The notes below the pieces were generated by a model. The model worked only from the letters and a program-made list of their open reading frames with translations. It was not told where the DNA came from and did no database searches. The position numbers and the translations under genes were made by a program. Below, one piece after another: positions 37,039-45,970 of a stretch of 64,000 bases of DNA. Source of the DNA: a candidate division KSB1 bacterium (GTDB lineage Bacteria > Zhuqueibacterota > Zhuqueibacteria > Zhuqueibacterales > Zhuqueibacteraceae); NCBI GenBank assembly GCA_034506255.1, contig JAPDPX010000005.1:434001-498000 (forward strand), given 5' to 3'. Each line of letters begins with the position of its first letter. Position 1 is the first letter of the stretch.

Positions 37039-38241
37039 TTAGTGCGACAATTTTGCGCGAATCATGAGCAGCTCGCTTTTGTTGAGATAAAGCTTGCGCA
37101 CCAGGCCGTTGCGGCGGTCATACTGCCGGCGTCCCGCCTGCTGGCGGCGGTCGGCACGCCGCCGTTCATGTGGCACCGTGGCGTTCGCCACCGGCTTGAC
37201 GATGGCCTTGAACAGCGCGTCCACCGGGGAGGCGCTGCGGGTTTGTCCCTCGTCTTGCAAGCGTTTGAGCCATTGCGTTGATTCGCCGTTTTGGCTGGCG
37301 CTGGGCACCTGCACGGCTTGAATCGCGCCGCGCTCAAAGAGCTTTTTGCAAACCGTGAGCGTGCGCAAGTCGTCGGCAGAGTTTTCCTCCACCAGGTCCA
37401 GCAGGCGTTTGGCCACGCCGTTTTCCAGCAGCTTGAACAAGGCCTGCTCTTCTTCGTTGGCAGCCGGGGCGGGAGAGGGTGCCAGCATGACCTGGGTGTG
37501 CAGTGGCGGCAGTTGCGCGGTCAATTGCCGCCAGCGGTGCTGCCGGGTCAGGCCTTCGGAAATCAAATCGCGATTGGCAATGGTGAGCATGCGGGTGCGC
37601 TCATGCGGCCGCAGCTCGACCTGAAAGGTGCCCTCGCTCCAGGTGAACATGCGCAGCAGCGCCCGGCGTGCCTCCAGGCCACCCAGCTCGGCGTCTATCA
37701 CCTGGCCTTCGGTGACAAAGACCTGGCCCTCTTTTTCGTGGGCGCGCAATTTCAGCACACAGGTTTTCTTGCCGACTTCGATGGTTTGCAGCAAGTCCAC
37801 CAGATTCATCTCACTCAAGTGGCCATTGAAGCCGCGCCAGCGCGGCTGCGAGGAGGCCGAGAGCAGCTCAATTTCCTTGATGAGATTGTCGATGCGCACC
37901 ACGGCCTCGTCGATGTCGAGCGGCTTTTGCAGATAATCGTCGATCGGCAGCTTCAAAATGCCGACCCGCTCTTCGACGGTGCGCAGTTTGCCGATCATCA
38001 CGAAGAGCAACGCCCGGGTTGCCGGCCGGTTGCGCACCTCCTGCAGCAAATGGGGGCCGTCCATCACCGGCATGCGCACCTCCGAGATCAGCAGGTTGGG
38101 CTTGAAGCTGGCGATCAATTCCAGAGTCTGTGCCGAGCTCTCCGCCATGCGCACATCATAGCCGGTGGCCACCAGGGCCTTGCGCAGATCCGCCACTTCG
38201 CGCGGCTCTTTCTCGTTGATCAATATTCTTTTTCGATCCAT
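37039..38241 (-). CDS. Receiver-PATAN (DUF4388) regulator with Glu at the phosphorylation site
   Basis: 400 residues from the ATG at 38241, where receiver homology begins. Residues 3-122 are a receiver domain in which the phospho-accepting Asp is Glu54 (LLISEVRMP), beta-4 lacks the Thr/Ser (VMIG) and the acidic pocket is weak; Lys in LQKPL remains. Residues 135-240 are a PATAN domain (GHLSEMNLVDLLQTIEVGKKTCVLKL in part; FVTEGQVIDAELGG). About 275-325 resembles the winged-helix-like tail found in PATAN proteins. The end is strongly basic (ERRRADRRQ...RRQYDRRNG). It shares an operon with a second such regulator and a pseudo-GTPase. Confidence 0.82.
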   Translation of the reverse strand: MDRKRILINEKEPREVADLRKALVATGYDVRMAESSAQTLELIASFKPNLLISEVRMPVMDGPHLLQEVRNRPATRALLFVMIGKLRTVEERVGILKLPIDDYLQKPLDIDEAVVRIDNLIKEIELLSASSQPRWRGFNGHLSEMNLVDLLQTIEVGKKTCVLKLRAHEKEGQVFVTEGQVIDAELGGLEARRALLRMFTWSEGTFQVELRPHERTRMLTIANRDLISEGLTRQHRWRQLTAQLPPLHTQVMLAPSPAPAANEEEQALFKLLENGVAKRLLDLVEENSADDLRTLTVCKKLFERGAIQAVQVPSASQNGESTQWLKRLQDEGQTRSASPVDALFKAIVKPVANATVPHERRRADRRQQAGRRQYDRRNGLVRKLYLNKSELLMIRAKLSH

Positions 38242-38447
38242 GGTGACATGCGTGCATCCATCCGGTACAGCCGCGTTTCCTGCGGCTGCGCAATTCCAAA
38301 AACGCTTTACATGCTGCAGCAGGAACTGCGGTGGGGGCGAGACTTCGGGGCGGTGCCTGCGCTCACCGTTCACTCCCGGGGCGAACGCAGGTCAGGCTGC
38401 GGATGGCGACGGATATGGCAAAAGGCGTCATCACGCGAAACCGGATG

Positions 38448-40964
38448 CTACCAGCGCGTGAGATTGGCGTCGCTTGCCAGGCCTTCCAGGAACGCCGCCA
38501 CCGTGGCTGCATCGGAAGGGTTACAGTCAAGCAGGTAGTCGGACGGCTCCGCATTCACCAAATCCCGCACGGTCGCGGTTGCCGGGCTTTGCTGGCCATT
38601 TTCCCTCAGAACAGCAATGCCAAACGGGAGTCGATAACCACTTTTCAACACCTTCAGCAGATAGCCGAAATAACTCAAATCGTCGCGACGATTCGCCTGC
38701 AGCAGCAAAATATAGCCCACCAAATCGCGTGCCACCGCTTGCAAAAGCTGGGTGAATTGCTGCTCCATCGAGACGCCGATCACTTCGAGCGGCGCGCCAT
38801 TCTCCAAGATGCGCTCGCCGATTTCCAGATGCCGAAACGTGGGGTTTTCAATCTTGCGCACACTTGCCTGCGGGCCGAGCAAATGCCCCACCATTGCCGA
38901 AAGAGAGCCGGAGGCATGGCCGATCACCACCAGCCTGGGTTTGGCGATACCGCGTGCAGCACACAAACGCATCAGTGCCTGTGTGATGCGGTGGACAGAC
39001 GCTTCCTCGCCCGCCGCCGGCGCGGGTGCAGAAGACGGCGCGGGCGATGTGACGGTTGAAGGCGTTGCTGCCGTCACGGGCGCAGTGACGCCGGCTTTTG
39101 TGGCTGATGTCGCTTGCGGTTTGGCCGGCAGTTCGGGAGCTGTTTGCGGTCCGGCTGCCGGCAGCGGAGCAGAAGCCGTAATTGGCGCACTCGGGCTGGC
39201 GGCCAACGGCTGGTGAGGCTCAGGTGTTGTGTCATCCGCCGCAACGGATGGTGGCAGGAATTCCGCTCCCGGTTGCGTCCGGAGTTGTGAAACCGGTAAC
39301 TCTGCCGGCGGTGCACTCTCGCTCTGAAACTCGTCGCGCAGGAAAGCAGACACCTCCGTCGGTTGCGACATGATTTGATCGAGATCAACCGGTTGCATTT
39401 CGGGTTCTCCCCCGCCGACTACTTCCTTCCCGATGATTGCCGGCGGCCGCGACTCCCGCATCCGCGTATCCGGCTCGCCTGCTGCCGTGCGGCCCTGCCC
39501 GGCCGCCGCGGGTTCCTCGCCCTGCTCTTCCTGAATCTCGATCATGGCATTGTCGCTGCCGTTGCCGGCGTGCGGCGCTCCCCAAATTTCATCCGCGTGC
39601 TCATGCCAAAAGCTCGGTAAACTCGACAGTTCCGAATCATCAGTGAGATCGATGTCTTCTTCCGGCGGCGCACTCTCGGGTTCGGGGAATTTGAAGCTCT
39701 GGGTCTCGCCGGCCTCTACAGGCGGAACATGCGAGACTTCCGCCGGCTCCTCCGGTTCCTGCCCGGGCGCAAACTTGTTCTCTTCCGCTGCAGGCGCAAC
39801 GGGCGGCGGCGGTTCGGGTTGCCGGGGCAGCGGCGCCGGCCGGACCGGGGTGGGCGATGTTGGCTCTGGCGCCGGCTTGGGGGTTGCCTTTTCGCCGCGC
39901 ACGGCCGTGACCCGAAAGCTGGTGGGGGGCTGCGGCTCAACGGCAAGACGCTGCAAAATGGGCGGCTCCGCAAGATTGGCCGAGAGATCGCGCTCTTCGT
40001 CTTCAGAGGTGAGGGTGCTTTTCGCGGGCTTGATGAAGCCTTGTTGATAGAGCTTCACCAGCCGCTCGAGAGTTTTGATGTCGTCGTAGGTGCTCTCGTC
40101 GATGATCTGCAGAATATCCCGGCGGCCGTCGATCAGGCTGATGAAGCGGGCCACCTCGGTGGTCAGCTCGCGCTTCTGCAGAATGGCGCGGAAGGTTTCG
40201 GTGATGACGAAGGTGGTTTCCGGCGAGGGCAGGAGCTTGAACAGCCGCTCGCGCTCTTCCATGCGTTTGAAGCCCTGCAGCAGCAGGCCGAGATTGCTGA
40301 CCGAGATTTCATCGGGCACCACGATGTCTTTGAACACCATGGTGAAGTGACCGCGCTTCCAGGGCAGCATTTGATAGACGGCCTTTTCAGCCTTGAGATT
40401 GCCGAGCGAGGCATTGACCACGGCGCCGTCACGAAAATAAATTTCCCCGCTGCGGTTGTTTTCATTGTGCAGGGTGAGCACGCCGGTCTTGCGCTCGACG
40501 CCGAAGCTTTCGATCAGGTCCACCGGGCTGAATTCTTCCAGCCGGCCGACCAGTTTTTTGGCGGGTTCGGCTTCTTCCTCTTTGATGCGCTCCATGCGCC
40601 GCAGGATCATGCGAATGCGGGCCAGCACCTCCTTGATGTGCAGGGGCTTGATCATGTAGTCTTTCACGCCGCCACGCAAGCTGCGCACACGATCCTGCAA
40701 TTCCCGGCGGTTGGTGAGAAACATCAGCGGGATGGAGGAAGTCACCGGGTCGGCTTTGAGTTTTTCCAATAATTGAAAGCCGTCGAGCTTGGGCAGGTTG
40801 ACTTCGGAGAGGATGAGATCCGGCACGCTGGAGGAAATTTTCTGCCAGGCTTGCAGACCGTCGGACGCAACAATCACCTCGAAGCCCGCCGCCTCGAGGT
40901 TTTCGCGCAGGATCTGAAGATTCTTGGGGTCACCGTCCGCAACAAGAATGGTTGGATTATCCAT
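38448..40964 (-). CDS. Pseudo-receiver, PATAN, long linker and Ras-like domain regulator
   Basis: 838 residues from the ATG at 40964. Receiver 4-122 has Glu54 in place of the phospho-Asp (LILSEVNLP) while keeping Thr (LMFLTN) and Lys (YMIKPL). PATAN spans about 140-245 (GRLEEFSPVDLIESFGVERKT in part, IYFRDGAVVNASLG). 255-315 is helical. About 320-660 is a low-complexity Pro/Ala/Glu/Ser linker. Residues 675-838 form a Ras-like fold parallel to the 160-residue protein at 36516: LVVIGHASGSLS replaces the P-loop, and a helix-rich GYILLLQANRRDD follows. So both the input and the output switch look catalytically dead. It is the first gene of the operon, driven by a TTGACA-17-TATATT promoter with a 300-base leader. 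Confidence 0.82.
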   Translation of the reverse strand: MDNPTILVADGDPKNLQILRENLEAAGFEVIVASDGLQAWQKISSSVPDLILSEVNLPKLDGFQLLEKLKADPVTSSIPLMFLTNRRELQDRVRSLRGGVKDYMIKPLHIKEVLARIRMILRRMERIKEEEAEPAKKLVGRLEEFSPVDLIESFGVERKTGVLTLHNENNRSGEIYFRDGAVVNASLGNLKAEKAVYQMLPWKRGHFTMVFKDIVVPDEISVSNLGLLLQGFKRMEERERLFKLLPSPETTFVITETFRAILQKRELTTEVARFISLIDGRRDILQIIDESTYDDIKTLERLVKLYQQGFIKPAKSTLTSEDEERDLSANLAEPPILQRLAVEPQPPTSFRVTAVRGEKATPKPAPEPTSPTPVRPAPLPRQPEPPPPVAPAAEENKFAPGQEPEEPAEVSHVPPVEAGETQSFKFPEPESAPPEEDIDLTDDSELSSLPSFWHEHADEIWGAPHAGNGSDNAMIEIQEEQGEEPAAAGQGRTAAGEPDTRMRESRPPAIIGKEVVGGGEPEMQPVDLDQIMSQPTEVSAFLRDEFQSESAPPAELPVSQLRTQPGAEFLPPSVAADDTTPEPHQPLAASPSAPITASAPLPAAGPQTAPELPAKPQATSATKAGVTAPVTAATPSTVTSPAPSSAPAPAAGEEASVHRITQALMRLCAARGIAKPRLVVIGHASGSLSAMVGHLLGPQASVRKIENPTFRHLEIGERILENGAPLEVIGVSMEQQFTQLLQAVARDLVGYILLLQANRRDDLSYFGYLLKVLKSGYRLPFGIAVLRENGQQSPATATVRDLVNAEPSDYLLDCNPSDAATVAAFLEGLASDANLTRW

Positions 40965-41482
40965 GAAGCGCACCACTGGTTCGCCTTGGGGGAATTCTGA
41001 GCCTCATGCGGTTCACCCGCGCGGCGCGACCGCGCGGAGAACAGGATCTGATCAAAGAAGTCCGCCACGTGTTGAGTTTGACCTGCCGCAACCCGCTTTT
41101 TGCGGTTGCCGCCGGTCGTTTGGGTATGAGGTCCGAATGGTGTCACCGCTGCTGGCGCTCCGTGGCGCCGGTGCCCCACCCAGCCAAATTCTTGGTTGCC
41201 GAACGCCAGCGCTTGCTCGAGGCGCAACACTATTCAAAATCATCATTTGAGATGATCGAAAAAGCGTTCGAATATACTGGAAATCGGCACCCCTGTCAAG
41301 TTTTTTTCTGGTGATGAAAGGATGGCCTGCAAGCCCGGGAAGGAATGATGGCCCGCGGCCCGGCAGGCGCGATGGCATGCACGGGATGAAATGCGGAAAG
41401 GAGCCCAAGTGCACCTGTGACGGTTCACCGGAAGGCGAGCAAGGACCCGGGCCGCCGGGCCCGGGTCCGGAATGTCCGCGAG
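40965..41482. other. Long leader and promoter region of the receiver-PATAN operon
   Basis: 518 bases. The promoter at 41271-41299 implies a transcript start near 41264 and an untranslated leader of about 300 bases. The leader is GC-rich with CGCGCGG/CCGCGCG arms near 41030; no known riboswitch was recognised and no open frame is convincing. Confidence 0.5.
41271..41299 (-). promoter_or_regulatory. Promoter of the receiver-PATAN operon
   Basis: Minus strand TTGACA (41299-41294), 17 bases, TATATT (41276-41271): the strongest sigma-70-type match in the window. Confidence 0.8.
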
Positions 41483-41767
41483 TTATTCGACCGGTTCGGC
41501 CAGCTTGCGAGCCATCTGCACGACCTGGGGAGAGATCGGCCGGCGCAATTCGGCCTCCAGTATGCGGTAATAGGTCTGCAGCGCACGAATGCGGCGCCGG
41601 CAACGCTCGCAAGTCAAAAAATGCTCCTCGAACGTGTCGTACAAGTCACGGTTGTAGGAGGCATTGAGGAGTACGAATTCCAGCGACTCGGCGTCCAGGC
41701 ACGCTTCCCTGATCGCCCCGCGCAGACAGGGGATCCTGTTCCACTGGCAATGATCGTTTTTCTTCAT
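41483..41767 (-). CDS. Small zinc-finger protein, possible anti-sigma factor (zf-HC2-like)
   Basis: 94 residues from the ATG at 41767. The centre has HFLTCERCRRRI, the HxxxCxxC part of zf-HC2 anti-sigma zinc fingers, preceded by a helical segment (LDAESLEFVLLN). There is no membrane helix, so it would act in the cytoplasm. It follows by 226 bases a large helical protein that may be sigma-like, and precedes the receiver-PATAN operon. The zinc motif is visible; the anti-sigma role is inference. Confidence 0.65.
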   Translation of the reverse strand: MKKNDHCQWNRIPCLRGAIREACLDAESLEFVLLNASYNRDLYDTFEEHFLTCERCRRRIRALQTYYRILEAELRRPISPQVVQMARKLAEPVE

Positions 41768-41993
41768 GTTTCCGTTGTGAAGATTCGCCTTTCCCTGCGC
41801 TTGCCGTCCTGACACAAGAAAAGGGGGGTTCGGGTTTTGTCCATCGGCGCGGCGACCGACTGTCTCACTCGCGAACGCCGATCTTTCAATTTCGTACTCT
41901 CTCTATACTGACAAAAGCCCTTATTCACGGAAAAACTATTTCCGCACGATTGCCGAAAAATGGCAGGACACCGTCCGCTTGTGAAGCAAGAGC

Positions 41994-43133
41994 TTACAGC
42001 AGTTCCTTCAAATACTCTCGGAACCATTTCTTGGTCAATTTGCCCAAGTACTCGAAGATCGTCCGCTCTTCCTGACGATAGCGCCGCTGCGTGAGATCCG
42101 GCATGTATTTGCGCAAATGGCGGAAGTAGGACTCGATCTTCTTGCTGTGGGTAATATCCTCGAGCACATCCGCCAGTGTGCGATAGTAAATCTCACCCTT
42201 TTCCTCGGAAATCTTGGCACTGGCGACGTATTGGTTCTGTATCTTGTGGCGAACGCGCTGCAACACCTTCTGTTTAGCTTGTTCAATTTCCTTCAACCGC
42301 ACATAGTCCAGGGGTGACAGGTCATCAATCTGCGCGATGAGCCGATTGCGCACCACTTCCAGGTTGGTGTGGCGAATGAGACGCGCCACCACATCGGTGG
42401 GCAGGAAATTCTGATAGCGCTCATCCGTTGTCACCACCGACAACATTTTGCGAATGGTGGTGGAGACGTGATCTTTGGGGGTGTAGAGATCGAGGTATTG
42501 GTTTTTCAAGGCCTTCTCCGGAATGCTGGGCTTGGCTTTGCGCAGATACTGCAGATCTTCCTTGGTGAAATTGGCAACCGTCGCCACGGGCTCCGCCTGG
42601 GCTTCACCCGCGCTGATGCTGGTTGCCGAAGCAGCGTGGCGGCCGCTGCGGGCACGCTTCAGGAAAATGTATTCGCGGCCCATTTCGCGAAACGTCCCCA
42701 GGTCGCTCGCGTTCTTGACGGCCACGCGTATGTTGCGAATGATCTTGGCACCTTCCGGATCACGCTCTTTGAAGATGCGCGACAACTCCTGCTTGGTCTT
42801 CTTGATCACCAATCGTCGCAGCATGATCAGCAACTCGACGTCGTTGGGATTCTCCTGGGCATCGAGATAGGGACCGAAGTAACGGCGCAACTGCACAAAT
42901 TCATTGTTCTCGTTGCGCATGAACAAGCCCGCCACGCAATCAATTGCAAGATCATCAAGCTCGCCGCTCTTGCGCCGGCGTTCCCACCGAATGTGCTTGC
43001 CGATCACCTCTTGATACTTCAAGTAGCTCAGCGAAATCTTCTGGACGAGATTGATGAATTCGACCAGCTCCCCTTGGGAGTATCCACCTCTCACAATCCT
43101 CGGGATTAGGTAGGAAAGTTTTTTGGAGTCCAT
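41994..43133 (-). CDS. Helical protein of unknown family, possibly sigma-factor-like
   Basis: 379 residues, rich in Arg, Lys and Glu, with no signal or membrane segment. ATG at 43133 is chosen as the first Met giving a compact domain. Residues 15-150 show GELVEFINLVQKISLSYL, LDDLAIDCVAGLFMRNE (quoted in parts) and RRLVIKKTKQELSRIF, which resemble in order and spacing sigma-70 region 2 (a DLAQEVF-like helix followed by a basic helix). The C-terminus (FEYLGKLTKKWFREYLKELL, last 20 residues) is strongly basic and amphipathic. The zinc-finger gene downstream fits an anti-sigma partner. No database family could be assigned; a structural or DNA-binding role is equally possible. Confidence 0.6.
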   Translation of the reverse strand: MDSKKLSYLIPRIVRGGYSQGELVEFINLVQKISLSYLKYQEVIGKHIRWERRRKSGELDDLAIDCVAGLFMRNENNEFVQLRRYFGPYLDAQENPNDVELLIMLRRLVIKKTKQELSRIFKERDPEGAKIIRNIRVAVKNASDLGTFREMGREYIFLKRARSGRHAASATSISAGEAQAEPVATVANFTKEDLQYLRKAKPSIPEKALKNQYLDLYTPKDHVSTTIRKMLSVVTTDERYQNFLPTDVVARLIRHTNLEVVRNRLIAQIDDLSPLDYVRLKEIEQAKQKVLQRVRHKIQNQYVASAKISEEKGEIYYRTLADVLEDITHSKKIESYFRHLRKYMPDLTQRRYRQEERTIFEYLGKLTKKWFREYLKELL

Positions 43134-43623
43134 CTGATGCGTCTCAAAGTTGCGTGAACAGTGCCAGTGGATTTGCCCAAAGACCGTCTCCGACGGCCTT
43201 CGATGATTTGATCGCAATGCGCTCCATTTTAGCAAACGTTATGCCTATAAGACAGCCGTCCGGCTTGCCAGTTCCCACGATTAAACAAGCAGTTGTCCCG
43301 CCAGCCTGTCACGCCGGCCCCGTCAAACAACAGCCCTTCACAGGCCGCATGTTTCCCCCTGATACAATGTTTCCCGCTGAGACTCAGCCAGGTCGAACAG
43401 TCAATTTGCCGCCTCACGCTCATGCCGCAGTTCACTGCGAGCAGCATTTGCCGCCTGACGGAGACATGCGCTGGGATGTGGCAATGCCGCAGGAACGCTG
43501 CCGCAATGAAATCAGCCGGCAGGCACTGTAGTACTGTAGTATTGTCATAATAAGGCCGGAGCGCAGGCTGTCGGCCCAATGGCACCAATTTTTCAAACAA
43601 AGCAAAAAACTCTCACACAAATA

Positions 43624-43743
43624 TGCATTGTTACGTTAATCTTGTAGCCACGACCCCTTGCGGGTCGCTGCTGAAGTGGCAAAAATTCTTTGAACAGTCG
43701 CCCGCGAGGGGCGTGGGACTACAGAATTCACGTTTACAGTGCA
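43624..43743 (+). repeat. MITE-like element, family B, copy 2
   Basis: 120 bases; left end TGCATTGTTACGTTAAT, right end, read inward, TGCACTGTAAACGTGAAT. Aligns with the reverse complement of 13530-13652 over its whole length. Confidence 0.7.
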
Positions 43744-44046
43744 ATAGTTTTTCTGCAGCAATGGCAACAAGTCTCAGCACCGCAAAAATCACACAGGCCA
43801 CCAGGTCTTCCCTCGTGCTCCTGGTGGGTTGCATGGTTCAAAAATCTTCGCGGTGACAGTGCAGTCCCTTTTTTGATCTATCACGGCTTGGCCGAGGCAT
43901 TCCTGCAGAGCGCATCCGCAGGATCACAAGATAAAGCCACGGTCAAATCGTGGCGGAACGATTGTGCTTTGCGAAACCCTGCGGCCTCGCGGCCTTGCGT
44001 GTTTTGGCTTTTGGATTTTATCGCTTCGCAAAAGTTGGCAGCATTG

Positions 44047-44110
44047 GACAAGAGGTCTGCACAACATTTTCATCCGGATGGATGCTGCGCACGGCATGGC
44101 AAGTTGCTCC
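44047..44110 (-). repeat. Composite repeat with family C head
   Basis: Read on the minus strand: TTGCCATGCCGTGCGCAGC, then CATCCGGATGAAAATG, then GCAGACCTCTTGTC. The same order is found at 53381-53440, and the first part again at 53464-53505. Confidence 0.55.
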
Positions 44111-44169
44111 AAAAATCATCGCGACGGCGTGGATTCTTTGAGCACGGCGATGCAAAAACACCTGCATAT

Positions 44170-44340
44170 CCTGAATTTTGCACCCAGATTGATCCCTTCC
44201 GCGAGAAACGCCACTTTGATCGCGATGCCCAACCACCCAAGGGGTGGTGTATAAAAAAATTTTGCAGGCAAACGGGCTGTTAACTCCAATAAGGCGGCAC
44301 TTCACACAAGCCATTTTTTCCGGGCAACGGAAAATTCAGG
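44170..44340. repeat. Possible third element with family A-like ends
   Basis: Begins CCTGAATTTTGCA and ends GAAAATTCAGG, matching the terminal inverted repeats of family A at a similar length (171 bases). The interior does not align with the other two copies, so this may be a diverged member or coincidence. Confidence 0.35.
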
Positions 44341-44888
44341 CAACACAACAGTGATTCCGCCCTCAGTGTCAGGATCAAACACAAACACTCCGCCCACGAA
44401 AGCAGAAATCCCACGGGAAAAGCCATTTCGTGGGAGTTCATTTTCGTGGGAGAGAAGCCGTACTGCCTTTGGCAAATGGGCGAATTTTCGAAGTCAGGAC
44501 CGCTCGACATTCGAAAAAAGTCTTGCCTGACTTCGAACGGAGTAACAGTTGGCGCTTTGTGAACACGGCATTTCTTCCGGTGAACAGCAAGCCGGTATGC
44601 GAAATTCACATATATAATGAAGCCTCGTATCCTCGCTTTGGGAGTGAGCTCGCAAAGCCGGCAGCACTGGAGAATTCATCCGGGAAAGCGATCAGGCCGC
44701 GAAAGTTTTGCAGCGCAGGCCTCCTGCCCGGTTGGTTGGCAGAAAGGGCATCTGCGTCGCCAATTGTCTGTCCCGAAACAATACCGCCCGGGCGGTCTCT
44801 CTGGTTCTGTACGGACAAGAGTAGGGGTGTGATCTGCGCGAAGGAGATGGCTGTGGCGAGGTTTTACAGGCAGCCTCGCGCGTGCGCT

Positions 44889-45695
44889 TCAGGGATGCAG
44901 CGTGGTGGTGTGTGTGCGGCCGTCCCGCCAATATTCGCACGGCAACGGCGCCTGGGATGTCTCATGACGGGCCAGTGCAGTAAGGAAATCTGCAACGGTG
45001 CGCACCGGCTGCTGATCGATTCGTCGCAAGATGTCGCCGGCCGTGAGCCCGCCGCGTTCCGCCGGGCTGCCGGCCGTGACATCGGCAATCAAAATGCCCT
45101 CACGTTCGCCAAAAAAGTCAGCGAGCGCCGGCGTCAATTCCTGCACCGACAGGCCCCATTTTTCCGCAGCGGGATGCGAGATGGCCACGCCGGTGTCCTC
45201 CTCCTCTTCCTCTTCGAGCTGGTGATCGAGCAGCAGATCCGCCATGGCATAAACCGGTGCCCCAACACGCAGCGAGAGTGCAATGGCATCGCTGGGGCGG
45301 GCATCGATGCGGTGCGTCTTGCCGCCGCTCTGCAGCACGATCTCGGCAAAGTATGTTCCCTCCTTCAAGTCGGTGATGGTGATGCGCTCCACCCGAATGG
45401 CGAGGGACTTGAAGATGTTGGCCATCAAATCATGGGTCATGGGCCGCGGCGTGGTAACATGCTGATGGCCGAGATGAATGGCGAGCGCCTGATCGCCACC
45501 CACCGACAGCGGCAGAATGCGAGCGCCCTGCTCCTCCTGCAGAATCAGAATCATCTCGCCAGATTCCATGCTGCCCCGAATCGACTTGACTTTCATCAGG
45601 ACAGCCTGGCGTTGCTCGTGCGGGGTGCAAAAGCTGTACAACAGCAGCAAAGCCACCCCCGCACCCGCACCTAGAACTCGCAACGAAGATTTCAT
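44889..45695 (-). CDS. Exported DUF151 (bifunctional nuclease domain) protein with a PDZ domain
   Basis: 268 residues. Residues 7-25 form a signal or anchor helix (VLGAGAGVALLLLYSFC). Residues 33-165 are a DUF151/BFN domain (VKSIRGSMESGEMILIL in part, HRIDARPSDAIALSLR with the conserved RPSDAIAL, then a run of seven acidic residues). Residues 175-268 are a PDZ domain (LTPALADFFGEREGILI in part, AERGGLTAGDILRRID). DUF151 proteins are usually cytoplasmic and without PDZ; here both appear outside the inner membrane. GAGGT precedes the ATG. It diverges from dapF with its own promoter. Nuclease activity, reported for a plant member, is unproven here. Confidence 0.85.
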   Translation of the reverse strand: MKSSLRVLGAGAGVALLLLYSFCTPHEQRQAVLMKVKSIRGSMESGEMILILQEEQGARILPLSVGGDQALAIHLGHQHVTTPRPMTHDLMANIFKSLAIRVERITITDLKEGTYFAEIVLQSGGKTHRIDARPSDAIALSLRVGAPVYAMADLLLDHQLEEEEEEDTGVAISHPAAEKWGLSVQELTPALADFFGEREGILIADVTAGSPAERGGLTAGDILRRIDQQPVRTVADFLTALARHETSQAPLPCEYWRDGRTHTTTLHP

Positions 45696-45727
45696 GATTT
45701 GACCTCAGGTGTGACCGACGACGGCGC

Positions 45728-45756
45728 AATATCTCGAAAATGAACATGGGAGTCAA
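45728..45756 (-). promoter_or_regulatory. Promoter of the DUF151-PDZ gene
   Basis: Minus strand TTGACT (45756-45751), 17 bases, GATATT (45733-45728), about 33 bases before the ATG. Confidence 0.7.
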
Positions 45757-45816
45757 CAGGATTTTCCCGGCGCCGGCATTGCGGAGAAACGCCGGCAGAA
45801 TTTGCCTGCAAACGCT

Positions 45817-45845
45817 TTGACTTTCTCTCGCTGCCTGTTTATATT
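45817..45845 (+). promoter_or_regulatory. Promoter of the dapF operon
   Basis: TTGACT (45817-45822), 17 bases, TATATT (45840-45845), about 125 bases upstream of dapF and back to back with the DUF151 promoter. Confidence 0.75.
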
Positions 45846-45970
45846 GCGCCCGCCTTTTGTTGAGAAATCGCCAGCGCCAGCCTGACTCTCCGGAGCGGCG
45901 GTCCGCAGGCTGCCGGGGCCGTCCCCGCGCCGGAGGCGGCGCATTCATGCCCTGAGTTCGGTTCATTCAC

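Larger units (their letters stand above)
43134..44888. other. Long repeat-rich intergenic region
   Basis: 1755 bases with no convincing gene: open frames there are rich in Cys, Trp and Arg in a random pattern and show no homology. It contains a MITE-like element at 43624-43743, a composite repeat at 44047-44110 and a possible element with family A-like ends at 44170-44340. A TATAAT at 44615 has no -35. It may be a decayed region. Confidence 0.6.

Noticed and set aside
43690..44283. A plus-strand open frame of about 200 codons in the long intergenic region
   Set aside because: No ribosome site, no homology, random-looking Cys/Trp/Arg content and overlap with repeats.
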